Assembly: GCA_022071955.1 (NCBI GenBank)
Contig: JAJVIM010000024.1
Location: 231,493 to 295,492, forward strand
From: Anaerolineae bacterium
Lineage (GTDB): Bacteria > Chloroflexota > Anaerolineae > 4572-78 > J111
Length of the DNA: 64,000 nucleotides
Direction of reading: 5' to 3'
The notes under the pieces are model-generated. The model saw nothing but the letters and a program-made list of their open reading frames with translations, was not told the DNA's origin and ran no database searches. The first letter of the stretch is position 1; each line of letters begins with the position of its first letter. This document shows, in pieces, positions 24,221-32,214 of the stretch. Made by a program: the position numbers and the translations under genes.

Positions 24221-25588
24221 TTACTTCAAAATATAGTAGGTGCCTCGTTTTTCGCCAATTTTGAGCAGTAGCCCTTTGTCAACCAGGTCAGATAAATCCA
24301 GCCGCAGGGTTTCGGCGTTAACATCGGGGCAGAGCTGGCGGTAATCGCTGTTGGTAATACGGCCGCTTTGCTCCAGGTAGCCCATGGCCTTCAGTTGGCG
24401 CTCGTTCATGTTGGTGGGCCAGCGTTGGTAGGCCGGCCGCCGCTCGCGGATGTTGTGCAGCCGCACCGTAAATGCGTAGGGTTTGGCCTCAAAATTGGGG
24501 GCAGAATGGCCGTGTTCCAGCATTTCTTCAATCATCCGGTCGATGCCCAGCCCCAGTTCTTCAATATACCCCCACTGAAACAGCCCGGCCACCAGCCGCG
24601 GATTGCGCGAAAAATGCTCATCGACAATGTTATCCAGGGTGATGTAGCCGGGCAGCCCGCCGGGACTGATCACTTCCAGCCGGTCGGTGTACATGCGGAT
24701 TTCTACGCGGCGGCCGCTCATGCGGTAATCGCGATGGCACACAGCGTTAACCAGCGCCTCGCGCACGGCAAACGGGGGGTATTCCGGCATTTCTTTGCGG
24801 CGCAGGCCCTGCACCACGGCCTCGGTCTGCATCTCTTCGGCGACAATATTCCAGGCCCGCTCGACCATGCGCGCCAGCGGCCCTTCAATTTCCACCCGGC
24901 GGCCGTAGCCGGCCAACCCATCACGGCCACGCGCCTCTTTGCCCAGAAATTTCACAAAGACAATGCCGCTCTGGGGCAAAAATGATTGCGGATGCTTGCC
25001 AAACAGCAGCATTCCGGCCACGGTGGGGGTGCCATCTTCCAGCATGGCGCCAATTTCCACCAGATGGTCGGTCAGCGAGCCTTTGAGCGGCCGGCCGCCG
25101 CGCTCCTGCCGCAGCCGCAAATATTCATCGAGGGTGGCTTTATCAAAATCGACCAGCGTAGTGTTGGCGACCGGTTCGGCTTCAAAATCGCCGCTGGATT
25201 TGGTGGCGGCCAAATGGCGAATCACCTCGCCGCTGGGGGGCTTGTTGAGTGCGCCGGAGCGAACCAGCACCCGGCCATCAGACAGAGCGTGCAATTCCGG
25301 GCTGCGGGCTACTTTTAGCGCCACCACCATGCCGGTGGGGAGCTGGTACTGTTCCCATTCGGTCACAACCGGCGGGCGGCACATGGTCATCGCCTGAATC
25401 AGTTCATTTTCCGCGCCGTCGTCGGTGAGGTAATCCACAATTTGGCCGTGCTGGTCAACCCCCAGCAAAATCACGCCGCCGTCGGTATTGGCCAGAGCGA
25501 CCATTGTTTCGGCCAACTGATCGGCGTCTGGCCGGGCAATAAAGGCCACCGTTTGTCCGGGACCGCGCTTTAACCATTTTTCTAGCAT
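24221..25588 (-). CDS. AlbA_2 (Schlafen-like) domain ATP-binding regulator
   Basis: This 455-residue protein has an N-terminal AlbA_2/divergent AAA-4 domain (about 1-130; VAFIARPDADQLAETMVALANTDGGVILLGVD). A C-terminal ATP-binding region (REALVNAVCHRDYRMSGRRVEIRMY, then GGLPGYITLDNIVDEHFSRNPRL) and a final winged helix (about 390-455) follow. This is the COG2865 layout of predicted transcriptional regulators, also seen in some defence and stress loci. No toxin, nuclease or mobile gene adjoins it. The ATG at 25588 is supported by AGAAGG 8 bp upstream. Confidence 0.85.
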   Translation of the reverse strand: MLEKWLKRGPGQTVAFIARPDADQLAETMVALANTDGGVILLGVDQHGQIVDYLTDDGAENELIQAMTMCRPPVVTEWEQYQLPTGMVVALKVARSPELHALSDGRVLVRSGALNKPPSGEVIRHLAATKSSGDFEAEPVANTTLVDFDKATLDEYLRLRQERGGRPLKGSLTDHLVEIGAMLEDGTPTVAGMLLFGKHPQSFLPQSGIVFVKFLGKEARGRDGLAGYGRRVEIEGPLARMVERAWNIVAEEMQTEAVVQGLRRKEMPEYPPFAVREALVNAVCHRDYRMSGRRVEIRMYTDRLEVISPGGLPGYITLDNIVDEHFSRNPRLVAGLFQWGYIEELGLGIDRMIEEMLEHGHSAPNFEAKPYAFTVRLHNIRERRPAYQRWPTNMNERQLKAMGYLEQSGRITNSDYRQLCPDVNAETLRLDLSDLVDKGLLLKIGEKRGTYYILK

Positions 25589-25708
25589 GCTGCGTACCTT
25601 CTGGTACAATTATTAATTATCCGGCAGCAAATGTCAATAGGTTTCGAACATTTGTTGTAATCCGCCCGGCTTCGTGTTATTATGGCTGCCTGTAGCACGA
25701 TGAAATTT

Positions 25709-25749
25709 AGCGTGGCGACCGGGCGGCGTAGCCGCCCGGTCGCCACGCT
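25709..25749. repeat. perfect 19-bp-arm palindrome
   Basis: AGCGTGGCGACCGGGCGGC (25709-25727) and its exact complement (25731-25749) around GTA. A CCCCCTTCCCA/GGGAAGGGGG repeat follows (25757-25790). It lies upstream of the small gene at 25841. Confidence 0.85.
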
Positions 25750-25840
25750 TCCAGAATCCCCCTTCCCACTGGGAAGGGGGGCAGGGGGGATGGGGTGGCA
25801 AAGTGGCGGCCCAAAACTAAAAAGGAGACCGAACAAAACA

Positions 25841-26083
25841 ATGACATCCAGTGGAATGATGACCTACCAGCAGGCCCAGGCGCTGCTGAAAAAAATTGTG
25901 CAGGCCAAAAATCGGGATGAACTACAACAAATTATCGCCGACAACATCAGCTCGTGTGACGGCGTATTTTTTGCGGAATTGGAGGCGATGGTGGCGCGTT
26001 TTCGAGAGCGCGGCGACGAGTCCAGCGCCCGCAAACTCAAGGAACTGGGCGATTATATGGCCCGGCTGCGCTTTATGATTTAA
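25841..26083 (+). CDS. small hypothetical alpha-helical protein
   Basis: The family of this 80-residue protein was not recognised. It is predicted all-helical and charged: MTYQQAQALLKKIVQAKNRDE, then ELEAMVARFRERGDESSARKL, with helix-turn-helix hairpins like a TPR-type pair. An AAAAAGGAGA Shine-Dalgarno sequence lies about 13 bp before the ATG. Codon use is like its neighbours. Open sequence continues upstream but crosses the 19-bp-arm palindrome, so the short start is preferred. Confidence 0.7.
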   Translation: MTSSGMMTYQQAQALLKKIVQAKNRDELQQIIADNISSCDGVFFAELEAMVARFRERGDESSARKLKELGDYMARLRFMI

Positions 26084-26251
26084 CTACCAGCCCCGCTCGT
26101 CGTTATCGCTGCGGCGGGTGATCCAATCCTCCCGCGCCGCGCCCACCGAATCGCGGCTGCCGGCGCGGGCCAGCAAAATCAACCCCACAATCCCCAACCC
26201 AACAACTGCGCCGGCCACCCCGCAAATCGCCACCAGCATGAATACTGTCAT
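26084..26251 (-). CDS. small single-pass membrane protein
   Basis: A 55-residue frame of one long hydrophobic helix (about 3-29, MLVAICGVAGAVVGLGIVGLILL) and a charged tail (SRDSVGAAREDWITRRSDN) has the right composition for a real small membrane protein. It is convergent with, and directly abuts, the small gene at 25841. No strong ribosome site was seen, so this is a moderate call. Confidence 0.45.
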   Translation of the reverse strand: MTVFMLVAICGVAGAVVGLGIVGLILLARAGSRDSVGAAREDWITRRSDNDERGW

Positions 26252-26299
26252 ATTTTTCTGAATCCAGGCGTGTTCCGTTAAAAACAAAGAATGTTTCTT

Positions 26300-26368
26300 A
26301 CCGCAAAGAGCGCAGAGGACGCCGAGTAAAATCTTGAAAAACTTTGCGTTCTTGGCGATCTCTGCGGT
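26300..26368. repeat. imperfect inverted repeat (ACCGCAAAGAGCGC family)
   Basis: ACCGCAAAGAGCGCAGAGGACGC-like left arm (26300-26326) and a right arm ending CTCTGCGGT (26342-26368) form an imperfect hairpin. Such sequences recur in many bacterial genomes (general knowledge). Only this copy was noticed here. Confidence 0.6.
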
Positions 26369-26400
26369 TATATTTAGCAACCGTCCCCTAAATGGGCAGC

Positions 26401-26429
26401 TTGACATCGTGTTAAAAAATCTGTAGACT
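26401..26429 (+). promoter_or_regulatory. predicted ftsK promoter with downstream dyad
   Basis: TTGACA (26401-26406), a 17-bp spacer and TAGACT (26424-26429). A perfect dyad AACGTTA-TG-TAACGTT follows at 26439-26454, around the expected start of transcription, and could be an operator. A GCGCAAT/ATTGCGC hairpin (26458-26482) lies in the leader. Confidence 0.6.
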
Positions 26430-26513
26430 AAATCTAGTAACGTTATGTAACGTTGCTGCGCAATCGAGTTACTCAATTGCGCCCGTATCATACCACAGGG
26501 ACTCAAAAGACGC

Positions 26514-28739
26514 ATGGCGGCCAGAAAAAACAAAGTGCAACCGGTACCAATTACCGAGCAAATCCGGGCCAGACTGCAACCCTATCAGCGAGAAATCATC
26601 GGCGGCGGGTTGATGCTGTTTACGTCCATCACCCTGCTCAGCCTGTTTTCGCTGACAGAGGGCCGGTTGAGCACGTGGTGGGCCGAGCTGTTTACCCGGC
26701 TGTTTGGCTGGGGGGCGGTGCCGGCGACGGTGCTATTGGGCGCGTTTGGCGTGCTGCTGCTCATCAGCCGGTTTAAATATGAAGACCAACCCTTGCCGTT
26801 TGATGTTATTGTGGGGCTGGAATTGTTGTTTGTGACCACGCTGGCGCTGGCTCACCTGTTGGCCGTTGAGCCGGGCGACTTCGCCGTGCGGCTGGCCCGG
26901 CAGGGCGGCGGCGGCGGTTTTGTGGGCTGGGGCGTGAGCAACTTCTTTGTAGAACTGGTCGGCGGGACGGGCGCTATTTTGCTGCTGGCGCTGCTGGCGC
27001 TGCTGGCGCTGGCGCTCACCTTTCGGGTAGGCATGGCCGATGCCGCGGCCTGGGCCGAACTGCTCAATTCCTGGGCCAGGCGCAAGCTCGATGAACAGCC
27101 GCTCAACCAGCCGGCGGTGCCGGTGGCTGCGCCGCAACTCAAGCCCATCCCCGCCGCGCCCAAACCCAAGCCGGAGCCAAAAATCAAGGCGCTGCCCGCG
27201 CCATCGATGTCTGTGGAAACGGCGCTGGCCACCATGCCGCCGGCTCGCCGCCAACTGCCGCCCATCGATTTACTGGCCCCGCCCGCGCAAGACCCCACCC
27301 GCGGCGCGAACGCGCGTTATCAGGCTCAGATTATCGAAGATACCCTGCGCGGTTTTGGAATCCCCGCCGAGGTCGCCGAGATAAATTCCGGCCCCACTGT
27401 GACCCAGTTTGGGCTGAAACTGGGCACGCTTGAGCGCAAACTGCCCGACGGCGACGTGGTGCAGCAGCGCATCCGGGTAAACAAGGTGGCGGCGCTCAGC
27501 AACGATCTGGCGCTGGCCCTGTCGGCGGCGCCTATTCGCATAGAAACGCCGGTGCCGGGCCGCCCGCTGGTGGGGATTGAAGTGCCCAACGCCGAAAAAA
27601 CAATGGTCTCGCTGCGGGCAGTGGTGGAGGATCAGCATTTTCAAAAAAGCCGCAAACCGCTGCTGATGGCTCTGGGCAAAAATGTGGCCGGACAGGCGGT
27701 GTCGGCCTCACTGTCAGAAATGCCGCACCTGCTCATCGCCGGGGCTACCGGTTCGGGCAAATCGGTGTGCGTGAACGCGCTCATTTGCACCCTGCTCATT
27801 ACTTACGCCCCGGAACAGCTCCGCTTTTTAATGGTTGACCCCAAAATGGTCGAGCTGACCAGTTTCAACGGTATTCCGCATTTGATCGCGCCGGTGGTGA
27901 CCGATTTTGATCAGGTCGTCGGCGCGCTGGCCTGGGTTACCCGTGAAATGGAACGTCGCTACAAATTGTTTGCCAAAATCGGGGCGCGCAGCCTGGGCAG
28001 CTACAACAAAAAAGTGTCTACGCCCGCCGAGCGGCTGCCCTATCTGGTGGTGGTCATTGACGAGCTGGCCGATTTGATGATGATGGCCCCCGATGAGGTT
28101 GAACGCTCCATCGCCCGGATTGCCCAAATGGCCCGGGCCACCGGCATCCACCTGATTATCGCCACCCAGCGCCCCTCGGTAGACGTGGTGACCGGGCTAA
28201 TCAAAGCCAACTTCCCCACCCGTATCGCCTTTGCCGTGACCAGCCAGATCGACAGCCGGGTGATTTTGGATACGCCCGGCGCGGAAAAATTGCTTGGCCG
28301 CGGCGACATGCTCTACATGGCTCCGGATTCGGCCAAGCTGGCCCGGCTGCAGGGCTGTTTTGTTTCCGATGTAGAGATCAGCAACATCGTTAATTTCTGG
28401 AAGGCGCAGAGCAGCACGCCGACTCAGGCCGTGGTTAACGGCGAGCGCGTCGATGTGGAGCCGGAACTGCCGTGGGCCGATATTATGGCCGAGGCTGACA
28501 AAGACGACATGCTGGAAGAGGCGGTTAAACTGGTGGTTGAAAGCGGCCGGGCTTCCACCAGCCTGCTCCAGCGACGGCTGGGCATTGGCTACCCGCGCGC
28601 TTCGCGGTTGATGGACCAGCTCGAAGAGGAGGGCATCATCGGCCCGGCCAACGGGGCCAAACCCCGTGAAGTGCTGTGGCAGGATGACGAAGACGCTGCC
28701 GATGAGTACGCCGAATTTGAGCAGGACCTCGCCGGATAA
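26514..28739 (+). CDS. ftsK: FtsK/SpoIIIE-type DNA translocase
   Basis: This 741-residue DNA pump moves chromosome ends through the division septum. The N-terminus has four membrane helices (about 25-150), followed by a Pro-rich linker (185-260), the alpha domain (about 265-400), the beta motor domain with Walker A GATGSGKSV and Walker B LVVVIDELADL, and a C-terminal gamma winged helix (about 660-725; TSLLQRRLGIGYPRASRLMDQLEEEG). All elements of a full translocase are present, so XerCD/dif-type chromosome segregation is expected. Length is in the SpoIIIE range. It is monocistronic, with a terminator after the stop. Confidence 0.95.
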   Translation: MAARKNKVQPVPITEQIRARLQPYQREIIGGGLMLFTSITLLSLFSLTEGRLSTWWAELFTRLFGWGAVPATVLLGAFGVLLLISRFKYEDQPLPFDVIVGLELLFVTTLALAHLLAVEPGDFAVRLARQGGGGGFVGWGVSNFFVELVGGTGAILLLALLALLALALTFRVGMADAAAWAELLNSWARRKLDEQPLNQPAVPVAAPQLKPIPAAPKPKPEPKIKALPAPSMSVETALATMPPARRQLPPIDLLAPPAQDPTRGANARYQAQIIEDTLRGFGIPAEVAEINSGPTVTQFGLKLGTLERKLPDGDVVQQRIRVNKVAALSNDLALALSAAPIRIETPVPGRPLVGIEVPNAEKTMVSLRAVVEDQHFQKSRKPLLMALGKNVAGQAVSASLSEMPHLLIAGATGSGKSVCVNALICTLLITYAPEQLRFLMVDPKMVELTSFNGIPHLIAPVVTDFDQVVGALAWVTREMERRYKLFAKIGARSLGSYNKKVSTPAERLPYLVVVIDELADLMMMAPDEVERSIARIAQMARATGIHLIIATQRPSVDVVTGLIKANFPTRIAFAVTSQIDSRVILDTPGAEKLLGRGDMLYMAPDSAKLARLQGCFVSDVEISNIVNFWKAQSSTPTQAVVNGERVDVEPELPWADIMAEADKDDMLEEAVKLVVESGRASTSLLQRRLGIGYPRASRLMDQLEEEGIIGPANGAKPREVLWQDDEDAADEYAEFEQDLAG

Positions 28740-28756
28740 CACTTCCAGATTCTTTC

Positions 28757-28793
28757 GGCGCGCGGGTCAGAATTGGCCGGCGCGTTTTTTTTT
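28757..28793 (+). terminator. Rho-independent terminator of ftsK
   Basis: GGCGCGCGG and CCGGCGCG arms (one bulge), then T9 (28785-28793). Confidence 0.8.
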
Positions 28794-28806
28794 GCCTCGT
28801 AATTCT

Positions 28807-28836
28807 CTGGCAGGAAATTGGGCTTGGTGCTATAAT
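28807..28836 (+). promoter_or_regulatory. predicted promoter of yebC-ruvCA
   Basis: CTGGCA (28807-28812), an 18-bp spacer and a perfect TATAAT (28831-28836), about 40 bp before the yebC ATG. Confidence 0.55.
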
Positions 28837-28878
28837 ATCGCCACTTATTTTGGTAGAATCACGCAGAGAGGTGATTAG

Positions 28879-29631
28879 ATGTCTGGACATAGTAAATGGA
28901 GCACCATCAAACGCAAAAAAGGCGCGGAAGACGCTAAACGCGGCAAGCTGTTCACCAAGCTGGCCCGCGATATTACGGTTGCGGCTCGCCACGGCAGCGG
29001 CGACATTAACGCCAACCCGGCCCTGCGCATGGCCGTTGACAAAGCGCGAGGGGCCAACATGCCCAAAGACAACATTGAGCGGGCCATCAAAAAAGGCACC
29101 GGCGAGCTGGAAGGCGGTGAACTTGAGGAGATCACTTACGAAGCCTACGGGCCACACGGCGTGCCGGTGCTCATTCGCTGTTTAACCGACAACCGCAACC
29201 GCGCTCTTTCCGATGTGCGCCGTATTTTTAACAAAATGGGCGGCAACATGGCCGAAGCCGGTTCGGTGAGCTGGATGTTTGAAACCAAAGGCCACATCAG
29301 TATTGAACGCGACAAACAGGACCCGGACGAGCTGTTTATGCAGGCTGTTGAAGCCGGGGCCGAAGATGTGGAAATTGGCGAAGAATCGTTTGATATTTAC
29401 ACCGCCGCCGCCGATCTGCATGCCGTGGTTTCGGTGCTGGAAGAGGCCGGCCTGACCATCGACGAGGCCGAATTGCTGGAAATGCCCAAAAACGAGGTTG
29501 AACTGGGGCCGGATGAAACCATCAAAGTGATGGCTATTGTTGAGGCGCTGGAAGAGTTGGATGACGTTGACCAGGTCTTCTCTGGCCTGGCCATCAGCGA
29601 TGAAGCCATCGCCGCGATGGAAGCAGCCTAG
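28879..29631 (+). CDS. yebC: YebC/PmpR-family protein
   Basis: This 250-residue protein of the YebC/TACO1 family starts with the invariant MSGHSKWSTIKRKKGAEDAKRG. The three domains are intact, including GPHGVPVLIRCLTDNRNRA and the C-terminal ALEELDDVDQVFSGL. Family members act as transcription regulators and as translation factors that relieve stalling at proline runs. A GAGGTG ribosome site precedes the ATG. The stop codon overlaps the GTG start of ruvC by one base, the classic yebC-ruvC-ruvA arrangement. Confidence 0.96.
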   Translation: MSGHSKWSTIKRKKGAEDAKRGKLFTKLARDITVAARHGSGDINANPALRMAVDKARGANMPKDNIERAIKKGTGELEGGELEEITYEAYGPHGVPVLIRCLTDNRNRALSDVRRIFNKMGGNMAEAGSVSWMFETKGHISIERDKQDPDELFMQAVEAGAEDVEIGEESFDIYTAAADLHAVVSVLEEAGLTIDEAELLEMPKNEVELGPDETIKVMAIVEALEELDDVDQVFSGLAISDEAIAAMEAA

Positions 29632-30116
29632 TGCGAGTGCTTGGGGTTGACCCTGGCACAGCCATTACCGGCTGGGGCGTGGTTGAAGGCGACGGCGACG
29701 CCCTGCAAATGATCGCCGGCGGGGTCATCACCACGCCGGCCGGCACGCCGCTCCCCCAGCGGCTGCAAGTGATTTACCGGGAACTCACCCAATTAATTGA
29801 ACAATGGCGGCCCGAATCCGCCGCCATTGAAGAATTATTTTTTAGCAAAAATGCCAAAACTGCGCTGGCGGTGGGCCACGGGCGCGGCGCGGCCATGCTG
29901 GCGCTGGCCAACGCCGGCCTGCCCATCACCGAGTACAAACCGCTCGAAGTGAAGCAGGCCATCACCGGCCACGGCGGGGCCGATAAAGTTCAGATGCAGC
30001 ACATGGTCAAACTGCTGCTGCAACTCGATGATATTCCCCGCCCCGATGACGCCGCCGACGCGCTGGCCATTGCCATTTGCCACGTTCATTCCGCCCGGCT
30101 GCGGCTGCTGGAGTAG
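29631..30116 (+). CDS. ruvC: Holliday junction resolvase RuvC
   Basis: This 161-residue endonuclease cuts Holliday junctions. The catalytic acids are visible: Asp7 (GVDPGTAITGWG), Glu67 (AIEELFFSKN), Asp140 and Asp143 (RPDDAADALAIAICH). The start is GTG, sharing one base with the yebC stop. ruvA follows after 12 bp. ruvB, the motor subunit, is not in this window. Confidence 0.95.
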   Translation: MRVLGVDPGTAITGWGVVEGDGDALQMIAGGVITTPAGTPLPQRLQVIYRELTQLIEQWRPESAAIEELFFSKNAKTALAVGHGRGAAMLALANAGLPITEYKPLEVKQAITGHGGADKVQMQHMVKLLLQLDDIPRPDDAADALAIAICHVHSARLRLLE

Positions 30117-30128
30117 AGGCCATTTTTT

Positions 30129-30716
30129 ATGATTGGTTCGCTGCGCGGTGAAATCATCGATAAAAGTGAAGAGAGCATGCTCATTGAAGTGGGCGGCGTG
30201 GGCTACGTGGTGCTGGCCCCGGTAACCCTGCTCGATGTGTTGGAGGTGGGCGTGAAAACGCTCATTTACACCCACCACCACATCCGCGAGCAGGAGATGA
30301 CTCTGTTTGGCTTTGCCGACAAAGAAGAGTTGGAGCTGTTTCGCACGCTGCTCAAAGTGCAGGGCATTGGCCCCAAAGTGGCACTGGCCATCCTGTCGCA
30401 CATCCCCGCCGAAACGCTGCGCCAGGCCGTGGCCAGCGGTGAAGCGGCTATTCTGGCTCGCGTGCCCGGCATCGGCCCCAAAAAAGCCAAGCAGATTGTC
30501 TTTCAATTGAAAGATAAAATTGGCTACGAGGATATTTTTGTTTCCGGCGCGCCGGCCTTCAGCGATACCGATGGCGAGGTGATCGCCGCGCTGACCGCGC
30601 TGGGCTACAGCGTGGTTGAGGCTCAGGCCGCCCTGCAACAGCTCCCCGAGGCGGTCAAAAAAGAGACCGTCGAAGAGAAAATCCGCGTGGCGCTGGGCAG
30701 CCTGGCCCGGCTGTAA
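30129..30716 (+). CDS. ruvA: Holliday junction branch-migration protein RuvA
   Basis: This 195-residue protein has domain I (MIGSLRGEIIDKSEESMLIEVGGVGY), domain II with two helix-hairpin-helix motifs (KVQGIGPKVALAILS, RVPGIGPKKAKQIVF) and the flexible linker leading to domain III (EVIAALTALGYSVVEAQAAL), which contacts RuvB. It tetramerises on four-way junctions. It is the last gene of the yebC-ruvC-ruvA operon and converges on mnmE with a 6-bp gap. Confidence 0.96.
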   Translation: MIGSLRGEIIDKSEESMLIEVGGVGYVVLAPVTLLDVLEVGVKTLIYTHHHIREQEMTLFGFADKEELELFRTLLKVQGIGPKVALAILSHIPAETLRQAVASGEAAILARVPGIGPKKAKQIVFQLKDKIGYEDIFVSGAPAFSDTDGEVIAALTALGYSVVEAQAALQQLPEAVKKETVEEKIRVALGSLARL

Positions 30717-30722
30717 TTTTCC

Positions 30723-32099
30723 CTACTTGCCAATACAAAACTTGCTGAAAATCGTATCAAGCAAATCCTCGGTGACGGTTTCGCCGGTGATTTGCCCCAG
30801 CGATTCCACTGCCTCGCGCACGTCAATTGAAACAAGGTCCGGGGTGAGGCCGGCCTGCTGACCCTCAATCGCTGCCTCGGTGTGGTTGAGCGCCGACTGA
30901 ATCAGCGCCTTGTGGCGCGGGTTGCTCATCAGCGGGGTATCGGCGGTGGTGACGCTGCCGCCCAGCACCAGCGCCTCAACGGCCTCCTCCAGCCCGTCGA
31001 TGCCGATGCCGGCCAGCGCCGAAATCCGCACCCGCGGCGTGGCCGGCAAAAAATCGGGCGGCGGCTCAATGGTTTCATCGGCCAGCAGATCGGTTTTGTT
31101 GATCACCAGCAGTGCCGGTTTGCCGCGAACGAGTTGCTCAATGTCCCAATCGCCGCGGGATACCCGTTGGCTGCCGTCAACCACAAGCAGTGCAATATCG
31201 GCCTGGCGCAGCGCCGCCTGGCTGCGCTCGATGCCAATACGTTCCACGGTATCGCCGGCCTGGGCGCGAATACCGGCCGTATCGACCAGCACCAGCGGTA
31301 TCCCGCCGATGTTGGCCGTTTCTTCCAACGTGTCGCGGGTAGTGCCGGGAATTTCGGTGACAATGGCCCGGTCGCCGCGCAGCAGGGCGTTGAGCAGGCT
31401 GCTTTTGCCCACATTGGGCTGCCCAACGATTGCCGCTTTAACCCCCTGCCGGTAAATTTGGCCCATATCTGCGTTTTTGAGTAACTTTTGCAGCATTTTA
31501 CCGACTTCAAGTAAAGGCGTCACAATATCCTGAAAAGGGATTTCGTCTTCAACAAAATCGATGCTGGCCTCCAGAAACGCCAACTGGTCCATAAGCTGGC
31601 GGCGCACCGCCGCAACCTGGGCCGATAACCCGCCGCTGAGCTGCTCGGCGGCCACGCGCAGGGCGGCCTCGGTTTTGGCTTCAATCACATCGAGCACGGC
31701 TTCGGCCTGCGACAAATCCAAACGGCCGTTCAAAAAGGCGCGCAGCGTCATTTCGCCGGCTTCGGCCGGGCGAGCGCCCAGGCTCAGCACCAACTGCAAA
31801 ATGCGGCGCAGCGGCATCGGCCCGCCGTGGGCCTGAATTTCTATCACATCCTGGCGGGTGTAGCTGTGTGGCCGGGGCATGTGCACCACCAGCGCCTCGT
31901 CAACCGTTTCGCCGGTGGCCGGGTCGATGATGGAGCCGTAGTGCAGCCGGTAGGGTTCAAAACGGGTCTTTTGTCGCGCCGACCGGAATAATTTGTGGGC
32001 AATCGCCGGCGCATCCGGGCCGCTGATCTTGATAATTCCTACGCCGCTTTGGCCTATTGACGTGGCAATGGCGGCTATGGTATCATCTAAACTGTACAT
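30723..32099 (-). CDS. mnmE: tRNA modification GTPase MnmE
   Basis: This 458-residue GTPase works with MnmG to make 5-carboxymethylaminomethyl-uridine at the tRNA wobble position. The N-terminal formyl-THF-binding domain begins MYSLDDTIAAIATSIGQSGVGIIKISG. The inserted G domain has GQPNVGKSSLLNALL, DTAGI and NKTD motifs. The C-terminus ends FCIGK, the conserved CxGK. The ATG at 32099 is chosen; open sequence ten codons upstream is not needed. No mnmG is nearby. Confidence 0.96.
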   Translation of the reverse strand: MYSLDDTIAAIATSIGQSGVGIIKISGPDAPAIAHKLFRSARQKTRFEPYRLHYGSIIDPATGETVDEALVVHMPRPHSYTRQDVIEIQAHGGPMPLRRILQLVLSLGARPAEAGEMTLRAFLNGRLDLSQAEAVLDVIEAKTEAALRVAAEQLSGGLSAQVAAVRRQLMDQLAFLEASIDFVEDEIPFQDIVTPLLEVGKMLQKLLKNADMGQIYRQGVKAAIVGQPNVGKSSLLNALLRGDRAIVTEIPGTTRDTLEETANIGGIPLVLVDTAGIRAQAGDTVERIGIERSQAALRQADIALLVVDGSQRVSRGDWDIEQLVRGKPALLVINKTDLLADETIEPPPDFLPATPRVRISALAGIGIDGLEEAVEALVLGGSVTTADTPLMSNPRHKALIQSALNHTEAAIEGQQAGLTPDLVSIDVREAVESLGQITGETVTEDLLDTIFSKFCIGK

Positions 32100-32142
32100 A
32101 ATTTGGGTAGACTCCCCGGTTAAGTACACAGAGTATCCACAG

Positions 32143-32151
32143 ATTATACCA
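32143..32151 (-). promoter_or_regulatory. extended -10 promoter of mnmE
   Basis: On the minus strand TGGTATAAT (32143-32151) lies about 45 bp before the mnmE ATG. The -35 is weak, which is compatible with an extended -10 (TGn) promoter. Confidence 0.45.
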
Positions 32152-32214
32152 TAAGCGCTGCCGGAATACTTGCGTGGTCAGGTTGATCGGTATGAGCGAA
32201 TAGTGTGTCCCACA

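Noticed and set aside
24221..26251. Defence island around the AlbA_2 protein
   Set aside because: No nuclease, toxin, phage or mobile gene adjoins; the neighbours are a LolD-type ATPase and small hypothetical genes.
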